In this document: positions 9,659-17,259 of the stretch, piece by piece | Numbering within the stretch: position 1 is the first letter of the stretch | Layout of the letters: every line of letters starts with the position of its first letter | NCBI GenBank assembly: GCA_964408085.1 | Contig: CAYOYB010000003.1 | Location: 93,246-157,245, forward strand | DNA: 64,000 nucleotides | Source: CAJLIR01 sp964408085 | GTDB lineage: Bacteria; Bacillota_I; Bacilli_A; RF39; UBA660 | Direction: 5' to 3' | Notes under the pieces: generated by a model | Seen by the model: the letters and a program-made list of their open reading frames with translations, nothing else | Told to the model about the DNA's origin: nothing | The model's database searches: none | Position numbers and translations under genes: made by a program

Positions 9659-10900
9659 ATGAATTTTACTGGTAGACCTAAACCATCAACCTTTTTTATA
9701 GGGGTTTTACTAGCTATTGTTGTATTGTTTTTAAAATTAAAAAATGATTTCTTAAAAAAACCGATAGAAGAACAATCTAAAGAACCAGAGATAGTTTTAA
9801 GTAATAATGTTATTAGTACTGAAGATGTTATTTTATATACTAAAAATAATAATGAATTTATCGAGAGTGGGAAAGTTTTTAAAGATGTTAATTTAACATT
9901 GGATGGTAAAGATGATAAATATTATAAAGTAATTGGCCTTGATAAAGATTATTATGTTGCAGGTACAGGTTTAAAAAATGCTGAACCAATTACATATGAT
10001 ACACGATATAAAAATTATATTGTTTTTAATTCAAATATTGTAATTAATGATACATTAGATTTATATGATGAAAATAATAATCTAACTTTTAGTTTAAATG
10101 GGGATTTTAGTTTACCAATTTATATAAAAGATGATGAGCGTTATGGTGTTGAATTCGCTGATAGAATTTTATATGTAAAAGCTGATAGTGGTAAAACAAT
10201 CGAAAATCATAATACTGATGCTGTAAATACAAAAGGAATTGGAACTTTAAATTATCACTTTTTCTATGATGATAGTATTGCCGAAGAACGAAGCGATTGT
10301 AATCAAGAAATATGTGCTTCAAAAACACAGTTTAAGGAACATTTAGACTATATTAAAAATAATAATTTTTTTACACCAACAATGAAAGAATTAGAAATGT
10401 ATATTGATGGTAAAATTCAATTACCTAAAAGTGTTGTTATTACGATTGATGATGGTTGGCGTGTTGATTTAGGAATTCAAATGTTAGAAGAGTACGAATT
10501 AAATGCTACATTATTTGTAATAACAAGCTGGTATGATCCACAAAGTTTTAAAAGTCCTTATGTTGAAATCCATTCTCATAGTGATAGTATGCATGATGGA
10601 GGTGTTTGCCCAACTGGACAAGGTGGTGGAATTCAATGTCTACCTAAAGAAACAATTTTAAATGACTTAAAAACTAGTAGTGATAAAATTGGTGGTTCAA
10701 CTGTTTTCTGTTATCCTTTTTATGAATATAATGATTATTCTATCTCAGTATTACAAGAAGCAGGATTTACTTTAGCCTTTGCTGGTGAAAGTAGTCGTAG
10801 CGATAATTTAATTAAAGTTGGAAGTAATAAATATAAATTACCAAGATTTGTTGTTGTAGATTATACAACAATGACAGATTTTGCAAATTATTTAGGATAA
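9659..10900 (+). CDS. Membrane-anchored polysaccharide deacetylase
   Basis: A 413-aa protein with an N-terminal transmembrane anchor (about 10-27), a beta-rich region (about 45-190) that may be an SH3-like or wall-binding module, and a C-terminal NodB-type deacetylase domain. Metal-site motifs are TIDDGW (about 262-267), HSHS, and FCYPFYEYND. Such enzymes remove acetyl groups from wall or capsule sugars outside the cell. AGGGAGGA gives a strong ribosome binding site. The substrate (peptidoglycan GlcNAc, MurNAc or another glycan) is unknown. Confidence 0.85.
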   Translation: MNFTGRPKPSTFFIGVLLAIVVLFLKLKNDFLKKPIEEQSKEPEIVLSNNVISTEDVILYTKNNNEFIESGKVFKDVNLTLDGKDDKYYKVIGLDKDYYVAGTGLKNAEPITYDTRYKNYIVFNSNIVINDTLDLYDENNNLTFSLNGDFSLPIYIKDDERYGVEFADRILYVKADSGKTIENHNTDAVNTKGIGTLNYHFFYDDSIAEERSDCNQEICASKTQFKEHLDYIKNNNFFTPTMKELEMYIDGKIQLPKSVVITIDDGWRVDLGIQMLEEYELNATLFVITSWYDPQSFKSPYVEIHSHSDSMHDGGVCPTGQGGGIQCLPKETILNDLKTSSDKIGGSTVFCYPFYEYNDYSISVLQEAGFTLAFAGESSRSDNLIKVGSNKYKLPRFVVVDYTTMTDFANYLG

Positions 10901-10903
10901 AAT

Positions 10904-10937
10904 AAAATCTATTAGTATTTTTTAACTAATAGATTTT
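10904..10937. terminator. Bidirectional terminator
   Basis: AAAATCTATTAGT (10904-10916) pairs with ACTAATAGATTTTT (10925-10937). It serves the deacetylase on the plus strand and the convergent M15 peptidase on the minus strand. Confidence 0.75.
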
Positions 10938-10944
10938 TTATATT

Positions 10945-11796
10945 TTATATTTTTTCTATATTATTAATATTAATCGCGCAAGTTACAGTATCACCTATAC
11001 CAATTACGACGCGATCTCCATTTATCTCTAAAACATCATAAGCATCATAATAAAGAACAAAAGGTTCACCATTATATTGAATAGCGTTCTTTACTTTTAC
11101 TTTATCTCCAACATTAATTAATGCATTACCTTCAATAATTCTAACAATACAATCATTATTAACCCAGCCAATATTGCCATCATTTAATAAATAAGGATTT
11201 CTAACATTTTCTAATATTTTAGTAATAGTTCCTGTCGTAACTAAAGGAGTCATCATATTTTCATCAACAGAAGAAATATAAACACCATTTATTTCAACAT
11301 TATCACCTATTTTATAACCTGATTCTGGTTTTGTAATACCAAAGTAATTATAAAAACTATCTATATTGACTTGACCATTTGTTTCATCAAAGTATGATTT
11401 TTGCTCTCTTGTATCAATATGACTATAATTAGAACCATACCCAATTCCTAAGATTCCTAAATCCTCAGCAATAAGGCAAACATCTTTAGAATCGATTAAA
11501 TTATTTTCAGAATTATAACACATAATATCAGCTGCCATACCTTTAGAATGGTATCCTAAAAAGCCCCCAATAGCTTCATCAAAATCATTACTACGATAAC
11601 CCGATGTGATTTTAATTATGCTACAATTTAATTTAGAGAATATTTGTTCTAGCATTTCAGGAAGTCGTTCATCAATTAAAACAGTATCAGTTGTTAATCT
11701 ATCTTGCTCATCCCAAAAACTTCTAAATTCCCAAACTTGAAAATGTGGTGTTAAAAATAAATTTTTATCTTTTTCATATGAATATTCTTTTACCAT
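10945..11796 (-). CDS. M15-family peptidase with SH3-like C-terminus, no signal peptide
   Basis: A 283-aa protein. Residues 15-140 form a zinc D-Ala-D-Ala carboxypeptidase-like domain (M15): SGYRS (65-69), H83 and D90 in GYHSKGMAAD, and H126 in SHIDTR. The remainder (about 155-283) holds two beta-rich, SH3-like repeats that may bind wall. There is no signal peptide or hydrophobic N-terminus, which is unusual for a wall-acting enzyme. Either it is released by lysis or an unknown route, or it acts on cytoplasmic substrates. Confidence 0.78.
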   Translation of the reverse strand: MVKEYSYEKDKNLFLTPHFQVWEFRSFWDEQDRLTTDTVLIDERLPEMLEQIFSKLNCSIIKITSGYRSNDFDEAIGGFLGYHSKGMAADIMCYNSENNLIDSKDVCLIAEDLGILGIGYGSNYSHIDTREQKSYFDETNGQVNIDSFYNYFGITKPESGYKIGDNVEINGVYISSVDENMMTPLVTTGTITKILENVRNPYLLNDGNIGWVNNDCIVRIIEGNALINVGDKVKVKNAIQYNGEPFVLYYDAYDVLEINGDRVVIGIGDTVTCAININNIEKI

Positions 11797-11856
11797 TTTT
11801 TAAACCTCCACTCAATATATCATATGAAAGATAATATTAATGGAAAGTGTATTTGT

Positions 11857-12933
11857 TTAATAAACTCTTAAAACATCACTACCATTTATGATACTAGTAG
11901 AATATAAAAACAAAATATCTTGATTATTTAACTCTATCTTATCCATTAAATAATTTAGATTACCATATCTTAAATCAATTAAGGTAATTTTTTTATAGCC
12001 ATTAAGCATAAGTGGCGCAAATGAACTAGTGTATGAATCTCTAAAAATAATTAATTCTTTTCCATCTTCTATATTATTATTAATTATTTCTTCATACGCT
12101 GTTGCTCCTGATAAAAAAATATCATAAGAATCAACTGTTCCAAATTTTAAATAATCATAAATTTTATCGTATTCGCTTTGAATATTATAAACAGTTGCTT
12201 TATCAATAATGTCATTATGAAGGATATTTAAACTTTCTCCTTCTTTTTTTATTAAAAGCTGTCCATAGTAAGTCCCATAAAATGGATGATATTCTTCTAT
12301 TCTATAATTATCATCAACATAAAAATTCATTATTGTAGATAATTTTTGGATTGCTTTATTAATTTTATCTTGTTTTAAGTGATGATCAGTATAATAGTAA
12401 CTATTTAAATCAATTGTATCAGTGATATCAATATAAGTTATTTCTTTATTAATATTGTCCATATTTTTAAATAAAGAATTATAATCAAATTTCTTATATT
12501 TAGAACTATCTAAATAATAATTTTTCTCTGGAATAATTGAATAATAAACATTCATATCTTTTAAGTAGTTATCATATATATAATTAATTTTTTCTGTAAA
12601 TTTATTTATTTGTTTTTCATCATATATATTTTCATATTTAAAATAATGATTATTATAATAAAATAAATTATTAACATCTGTTTTTCCTAGTAAGAACTCT
12701 ATATCTATTTTTAATTTACGGAAATCATTCCTAAAAATAAAATGGTCAGCAATATATCCATCTAACTCAGCTGTACTTTCTTTATTTAGTAAACTATTTA
12801 AAGTAATATTAGGGAGTACTGCTAATTTACGTCTTTCATAATAAGAAATTTCTTCTTTTTTAGAAAAAATATTTAAAAGCATAATACTAAAAATAATCAG
12901 CATAAAACTTATAACTAATAATTTTTCTTTCAT
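11857..12933 (-). CDS. DHHW-family protein (partner of the MBOAT acyltransferase)
   Basis: A 358-aa protein with an N-terminal membrane anchor (about 5-24) and an extracytoplasmic domain. YYTDHHLK near residue 187 matches the DHHW-family signature, with L in place of W, and IFRDSYTSSF near 295-304 resembles the second conserved block of these SGNH-like proteins. Genes of this family usually sit beside MBOAT acyltransferases and are thought to take part in O-acetylation of extracellular polymers. It starts 10 nt after the MBOAT gene ends, implying one transcript. Confidence 0.8.
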   Translation of the reverse strand: MKEKLLVISFMLIIFSIMLLNIFSKKEEISYYERRKLAVLPNITLNSLLNKESTAELDGYIADHFIFRNDFRKLKIDIEFLLGKTDVNNLFYYNNHYFKYENIYDEKQINKFTEKINYIYDNYLKDMNVYYSIIPEKNYYLDSSKYKKFDYNSLFKNMDNINKEITYIDITDTIDLNSYYYTDHHLKQDKINKAIQKLSTIMNFYVDDNYRIEEYHPFYGTYYGQLLIKKEGESLNILHNDIIDKATVYNIQSEYDKIYDYLKFGTVDSYDIFLSGATAYEEIINNNIEDGKELIIFRDSYTSSFAPLMLNGYKKITLIDLRYGNLNYLMDKIELNNQDILFLYSTSIINGSDVLRVY

Positions 12934-12942
12934 AAAATCACC

Positions 12943-14307
12943 TTAAAATCTAAAATATATAAATGGATTAAATGTTGAATCTACTAAATAAGCTGTTGAG
13001 ATTAGTAGTAGTCCAATATAAATAATTGGTTCTAAAAAGGTTAGTGTTTTTAACTTTTTTTCTTTAATGTATTTAATAATAGATGTTGCACAAATAAGGC
13101 TAATAATTAAGATTATTGCGTAACTTTTTAGATAATATAATGTATTAAAATTTATAAATGGTAAATTAGAAGCACCAAACATCGATTTAAAAAATAAACC
13201 TAAATTATTAATATCAGTAATATTAAATATAACAAAACTAATGATTATTAAAATTAGACTATAAAGATGCGATAATATTTTGTGATTTTCTAAAAATTTT
13301 TTTAAACATAATTTTTCAATAATTAGAATAATTCCAAAATATAATCCCCACAAAATAAAATTCCAACTTGCACCATGCCATAAACCAGTTAATGCCCAAA
13401 CAACTAAGATATTGCGAATTAATTTAAATTTTGATACACGATTTCCTCCTAATGGTATATAAATATAATCTTTAAACCATCTAGACAATGATATATGCCA
13501 ACGTCGCCAAAAATCTGTAATTGATTTAGCCATTAAAGGATAGTCAAAGTTTTCCAAGAAGTTAAAATTAAACATTTTACCTAATCCTATAGCCATATCT
13601 GAATAGCCTGAAAAATCAAAATAAATTTGTATAGTAAAAGAAAGCGCTAATAACCAATATAAAATAACAGATTTATCACTCATATCAGTTAAAATATTGA
13701 TTAAAAGTCCTATGTTATTGGCAATAATAACTTTTTTAGATAAACCTATTATAAATCTTTTTATGCCTAAATATAAATTAGAAAAATTTAGTTTTCGATT
13801 ATTAATATCCTCTTTGATTTCAGAAAATCTAACAATAGGTCCAGCTACTAACTGAGCAAAAAAGGTTATATAAAGTAAATAATCTAATAAGCTGTTTGCT
13901 TTTTCTTTATAGTTTTTATAAACATCAACTAAATAACTTATATTTTGGAATGTAAAAAAACTAATTCCAATTGGCATAATAAGATTTTTAATAAACAAAT
14001 TTGTATTAAAAAAGACATTTATATTTTGAAATATAAAGTTAGTGTATTTAAAATATAGTAATGGTAGTAAATTTATAATAATACCAAATACTAATAATTT
14101 TTTATTATTGGTTATTTTTTTAGATAATAAATAGTTTAAAATAGAACTGATTAATAAAATTAAAATGTATTTACCTTCTCCATAAAAGTAAAATAATAAA
14201 CTAAAAAGAATTAAAATTATACTTTTAAAGCGATTAGGTGTTACAAAATAAATTAAAAATAGTATTGGCAAAAAAAAGTATATAAATGTTAAACTAGAAA
14301 AAACCAT
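12943..14307 (-). CDS. MBOAT-family O-acyltransferase (AlgI/DltB-like)
   Basis: A 454-aa polytopic membrane protein. Family motifs are FWRRWHISLSRW, IYIPLGGNR and the putative active-site histidine in GLWHGASWN. It should carry an acyl group, probably acetyl, across the membrane onto a surface polymer together with the DHHW protein downstream. The N-terminus MVFSSLTF is typical of the family, so the start is firm. Its ribosome binding site is weak: the only purine-rich candidate, AGGA, lies inside a terminator-like hairpin just upstream. Confidence 0.9.
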   Translation of the reverse strand: MVFSSLTFIYFFLPILFLIYFVTPNRFKSIILILFSLLFYFYGEGKYILILLISSILNYLLSKKITNNKKLLVFGIIINLLPLLYFKYTNFIFQNINVFFNTNLFIKNLIMPIGISFFTFQNISYLVDVYKNYKEKANSLLDYLLYITFFAQLVAGPIVRFSEIKEDINNRKLNFSNLYLGIKRFIIGLSKKVIIANNIGLLINILTDMSDKSVILYWLLALSFTIQIYFDFSGYSDMAIGLGKMFNFNFLENFDYPLMAKSITDFWRRWHISLSRWFKDYIYIPLGGNRVSKFKLIRNILVVWALTGLWHGASWNFILWGLYFGIILIIEKLCLKKFLENHKILSHLYSLILIIISFVIFNITDINNLGLFFKSMFGASNLPFINFNTLYYLKSYAIILIISLICATSIIKYIKEKKLKTLTFLEPIIYIGLLLISTAYLVDSTFNPFIYFRF

Positions 14308-14310
14308 ATA

Positions 14311-14334
14311 AAAGAAAAATCCTAAATTAGGATT
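14311..14334 (-). terminator. Terminator/attenuator-like hairpin upstream of the MBOAT gene
   Basis: On the minus strand AATCCTAATTTAGGATT forms a short stem followed by TTTTCTTTT. It begins at the stop codon of the lipoprotein gene and ends a few bases before the MBOAT start, so it may reduce read-through into the acyltransferase genes. Confidence 0.55.
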
Positions 14335-14800
14335 AGTCTAACGCTTGAAATGACTTTTGGAAGTCTTTAGAATAGTCATTTACCATTATTAAAATTATCA
14401 TATCGCCTTTACTATCAACAATAACATCTTTTTCCTCAACTCCAACGCAAACCCATTTTCTAGGATCAACAGAGGATTTAATTTTTTCTTTTGTAGCCCC
14501 AATGTCAGCTCCTTCATTCATACGAATTAATACAACAGAATGAGCTATGGCATTAATGAATGGTTCACTAGCTAGCCCTTCTTTGTAATCAATATCAGAT
14601 GTACCTAAATAGTATTCAATATTTTCATCAGTTATTTCTGTTTGTTGTAACTTAGGTGTTTCTTCATCTACACCAGCATATACTTTGTTCATTATATCTG
14701 ATAAATTACCTTCGATATTTTTTTCCTTTTTATCTCCACAACCTGTAAAAAATAAACAGGCAATTAGTAATAGACTTCCTATTTTTTTTAAATTTTTCAT
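14333..14800 (-). CDS. Lipoprotein, DUF4358-like
   Basis: A 155-aa lipoprotein with lipobox FFTGC. The region AIAHSVVLIRMNEGADIG and the following DPRKWVCVGVE resemble DUF4358 proteins, which I recall being encoded next to MBOAT/DHHW genes (recollection, not searched). The ATG at 14800 is chosen over a GTG 12 nt upstream because AAGGTGAGG precedes it. It is the first gene of the surface O-acylation locus and may act as an accessory factor. Confidence 0.65.
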   Translation of the reverse strand: MKNLKKIGSLLLIACLFFTGCGDKKEKNIEGNLSDIMNKVYAGVDEETPKLQQTEITDENIEYYLGTSDIDYKEGLASEPFINAIAHSVVLIRMNEGADIGATKEKIKSSVDPRKWVCVGVEEKDVIVDSKGDMIILIMVNDYSKDFQKSFQALD

Positions 14801-14913
14801 ACTTTTCCTCACCTTCTATTTTCAAACTAAATTTCTATTAAAATTATAGCACACAATTTATATTAAGACAATTGATAGTTTAGTGATTTTATCACAAAGC
14901 AATAGCCAATAAC

Positions 14914-14942
14914 TTGCAAAACAATTAAGATTGTGCTAATAT
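14914..14942 (+). promoter_or_regulatory. Promoter of antisense RNA 1
   Basis: TTGCAA (14914-14919), a 17-nt spacer, then TAATAT (14937-14942) preceded by TGC (extended -10). The same layout, TTGCAT-17-TATTAT with TGC, occurs at 52469-52497. Confidence 0.7.
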
Positions 14943-14948
14943 GTATAT

Positions 14949-15062
14949 AGATGAAGTTTTCTTCATAAAATAAAAAAGGATACATTTGATTGGCAGAATC
15001 AAATGCATTCCCTTATTGGATTGCATCTGAAATCACATAGTTGTGAGATCAGATGTTTTTAT
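14949..15062 (+). ncRNA. Putative antisense antitoxin RNA 1 of a type I toxin-antitoxin locus
   Basis: About 110 nt, bounded by the promoter above and an intrinsic terminator. It starts with a hairpin (ATGAAG-TTTT-CTTCAT, 14951-14966), then ATAAAATAAAAAAGG, then a repeat element (GGATACATTTGA at 14978-14989 and ATGCATTCCC at 15003-15012). The terminator stem is CATCTGA...TCAGATG (15024-15055) with a T-run to 15062, meeting the toxin stop codon on the opposite strand. The repeat also occurs, in the same sense, in the toxin mRNA leader (15181-15212 on the opposite strand). This resembles the par/Fst layout of enterococcal plasmids, but the peptide sequence differs. Confidence 0.65.
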
Positions 15063-15139
15063 TATCTAAATAGTAAGGTGATTACTATAAAAAATAATAG
15101 TAGAATTACAATAAATTGAGATATCTCTCTTTTTGTCAT
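15062..15139 (-). CDS. Small hydrophobic toxin 1 (type I toxin-antitoxin)
   Basis: A 25-aa peptide beginning MTKREIS, followed by about 17 hydrophobic residues and ending in LLFR, predicted as a single membrane helix. AAAGGTGG precedes the ATG by 9 nt. It shares length, N-terminus (M-[ST]-K-[KR]-[DE]) and genetic layout with the peptide at 52634-52717. The likely action is membrane damage when the antisense RNA is lost, as for Fst-like toxins (inference). On the minus strand the mRNA probably ends at the hairpin CATTTGATT...AATCAAATG and the T-tract near 14967-14977. Confidence 0.65.
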   Translation of the reverse strand: MTKREISQFIVILLLFFIVITLLFR

Positions 15140-15224
15140 AATTAACCACCACCTTTCTTTTATCTTTTGATAAATAGAAAGGGAAAGCATCTGATATATT
15201 TCAAATGTATCCACCAATATTATA
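15140..15224 (-). promoter_or_regulatory. Promoter and structured leader of toxin 1 mRNA
   Basis: On the minus strand TGCTATAAT (extended -10; TATAAT at 15219-15224) places the start near 15212. The leader carries GGATACATTTGA (15201-15212) and ATGCTTTCCC (15181-15190), both repeated in the antisense RNA. Next is a hairpin, CTTTC...GATAAAAGAAAG, whose 3' arm runs into the ribosome binding site. Because the mRNA 3' end is complementary to the antisense RNA, the leader can also pair with its own 3' end. Confidence 0.6.
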
Positions 15225-15380
15225 GCAAACATTTGTTCTTGTTTCGATTGCTTTTTAAAAGTTTTCAAATAACATAAAAATTTTTATTTTAACTAATCTT
15301 TTATATTGAATAATTATTTTCTTAGACTAAATTAACCATATAAACTTAAAACTATGATATAATTTATTTAGGTGGTAAAC

Positions 15381-16178
15381 TTGAATATATATAAAACATT
15401 AAATGATATAACTAAGTATATAGATGAACATTTAGAAGAAAAAATTGACTATACAATTTTAGCAAAAATGATGGGTATAAATGTCTATACTATGCAAAGA
15501 ATATTTTCTTTAATAACTGGTATATCAGTAGCTGAATATATAAGAAAAAGGCGATTATCAAATGCTGGCTTTGATCTATATTCAACTAAGGCAAAAGTTA
15601 TAGATATTGCGATTAAATATCAATATGATAGTACTGAATCATTTTCACGAGCTTTTAAAACATTCCATGGTATTAATCCAAGTTTAGTAAATAAGTTTTC
15701 TAAACTTAAAAATTATCCTAGAATTATTTTAAATGAAGAAGTAAATATTACTAGTGAATTAGAATATGAAATTATCGAACTTGAACAAAAAGAATTATAT
15801 GGTATTGGCATAAAGACTAATAATGAAAATATTGGAACTGATGCCCCAAATTTTTTTATGAATTGTAAGCTTAATTATGAAGAAAAGTTTGGAAAAATAA
15901 AATATGGTATGATTGTTTATGGGGATGATATAAGAGAACAATGTAGTGCATATTATATTTTATATGATAAAAAGATAGAAGGTTTTGAAAAAATAATTAT
16001 ACCAGCTAGTAAATGGTTAGTATTTAGGATTAACTCTAATGATGCTAAAGATATTCAGGAAATGTCTAATAAATTTTATTTTGAATTTTTGCCGTCTTGT
16101 AAATATAATCTAAGAGAAATCCCTGAACTAGAATATTATCATGATGATGTAACTGATTTTTTAGTACCAATTTATTAA
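15381..16178 (+). CDS. AraC-family regulator with GyrI-like effector domain
   Basis: A 265-aa transcription factor. Residues 1-105 hold two AraC/MarA-type helix-turn-helix motifs, with the second reading SFSRAFKTFHGINPS. The rest (about 115-265) is a GyrI-like effector-binding domain, as in Rob and SoxS-related proteins. The start is TTG at 15381, five bases after AGGTGG; the GTG at 15372 lies within that ribosome binding site. The ligand is unknown. It precedes a transglutaminase-like gene on the same strand. Confidence 0.88.
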   Translation: MNIYKTLNDITKYIDEHLEEKIDYTILAKMMGINVYTMQRIFSLITGISVAEYIRKRRLSNAGFDLYSTKAKVIDIAIKYQYDSTESFSRAFKTFHGINPSLVNKFSKLKNYPRIILNEEVNITSELEYEIIELEQKELYGIGIKTNNENIGTDAPNFFMNCKLNYEEKFGKIKYGMIVYGDDIREQCSAYYILYDKKIEGFEKIIIPASKWLVFRINSNDAKDIQEMSNKFYFEFLPSCKYNLREIPELEYYHDDVTDFLVPIY

Positions 16179-16212
16179 ATTGATAAATTTGGTAATATAA
16201 AAGTCAGTTTTT
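16150..16212 (+). terminator. Long imperfect hairpin terminator after the AraC gene
   Basis: ACTGATTTTTTAGTACCAAT (from about 16151, inside the gene end) pairs with the segment ending in GTCAGT, followed by eight T. The right arm contains a 26-nt element repeated at 17189-17214. Confidence 0.55.
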
Positions 16213-16251
16213 TTTATATCAATTATTATAAAATTGAAAGGGAGGTAGTTT

Positions 16252-17181
16252 ATGAAAAATGATATATTAAATTTTTATTTGCAAACTAGCATTTACACTA
16301 ATTATTATCCATTTGCTGATTATTATAGGAGTTTACCAGATAATATTGAAGAATTATCAAAATTATTATATCATCAGGTAATTCACCGAACTGAATTAAT
16401 TAGAAGTTATTTAAATAGTCCTAGTAAATATGATAATACATTTGAAATTAACAAAATTAAAGAACAATACCCATGGTATAAAAATAGGTGTGATGACGAT
16501 ATCTTACTAACAGCCCCAGCTATTACAGCTGAGTTATTTCGCCAAGATCCTCGTGGTTTTATAATGGGAAGGCAAATAAAAGATAGAGTGGTTATTACTT
16601 GTAGATATGTCGCTGTTTTACTTGCATCTATTTTAAAGGCTAAAGGCATTCCTGCACGTTGTCGTAGTGGGTATGCTGATTATTTTCTAAAAAAACGTGG
16701 CAAAATATTTTATGATCATTGGATTGTTCAATATTATAATGCTAAGGAAAAAAGATGGGTTAATGTTGATCCTGATAATGACTATAAAGTATCATTTAAT
16801 CAATATGATTTTCCTAATAAAGAATTTCAGTGGATTGCTAAAGTTTGGCTAGATGTTAGAAAAGGGCATGATGATTATAAAAGATATATTCATGGTAGTT
16901 CCTATAATGGTTTAAATAATTTAGCGTATGCTTTATTTTTTGACTTTCATTCTTTAATGAATGATGAGATATCCTATTTATTTTTTCCAACCATGTTTGA
17001 TAAAAAAGATGAATTTAATAATTTAACAGACGAAGAATTAAGTAGACTTGATAATCTGGCAATGTTAATGTTAGATCCTGATAAAAATTTTGATGAGCTT
17101 AGATATCTATTTAGAAATGATAAATGGCTGCGTATTATCAATACACCATTATTAAGTGATCAAGACCATTTAGAAATATAA
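16252..17181 (+). CDS. Transglutaminase-like cysteine protein
   Basis: A 309-aa protein with a transglutaminase/papain-like core at about 115-185. The likely catalytic Cys is in VVITCRYVAVLLASILKA, followed by GIPARCRSGYADYF, a His in YDHWIVQYY, and Asp in WVNVDPD, giving the family Cys-His-Asp order. There is no signal peptide, so it is probably cytoplasmic. GGGAGG precedes the start. The substrate is unknown; members act as proteases, amidases or crosslinkers. Confidence 0.8.
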   Translation: MKNDILNFYLQTSIYTNYYPFADYYRSLPDNIEELSKLLYHQVIHRTELIRSYLNSPSKYDNTFEINKIKEQYPWYKNRCDDDILLTAPAITAELFRQDPRGFIMGRQIKDRVVITCRYVAVLLASILKAKGIPARCRSGYADYFLKKRGKIFYDHWIVQYYNAKEKRWVNVDPDNDYKVSFNQYDFPNKEFQWIAKVWLDVRKGHDDYKRYIHGSSYNGLNNLAYALFFDFHSLMNDEISYLFFPTMFDKKDEFNNLTDEELSRLDNLAMLMLDPDKNFDELRYLFRNDKWLRIINTPLLSDQDHLEI

Positions 17182-17188
17182 TTCAAGC

Positions 17189-17222
17189 TGACAAATTTGG
17201 TAATATAAAAGTCAATTTTTTA
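17189..17222 (+). repeat. Second copy of a 26-nt 3'-end element
   Basis: TGAC followed by AAATTTGGTAATATAAAAGTCA and a T-run. It matches 16181-16206 with one change. TGAC pairs with GTCA, so this copy also looks like a terminator. Both copies follow consecutive plus-strand genes. Confidence 0.6.
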
Positions 17223-17259
17223 TTGTCTTTTTTTGTTATACTTTTTTAAGGTGATTTTT

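Noticed and set aside
15140..15268. 68-aa frame extending the toxin 1 peptide upstream
   Set aside because: The extension runs over the toxin promoter and leader; AAAGGTGG supports the internal ATG at 15139.
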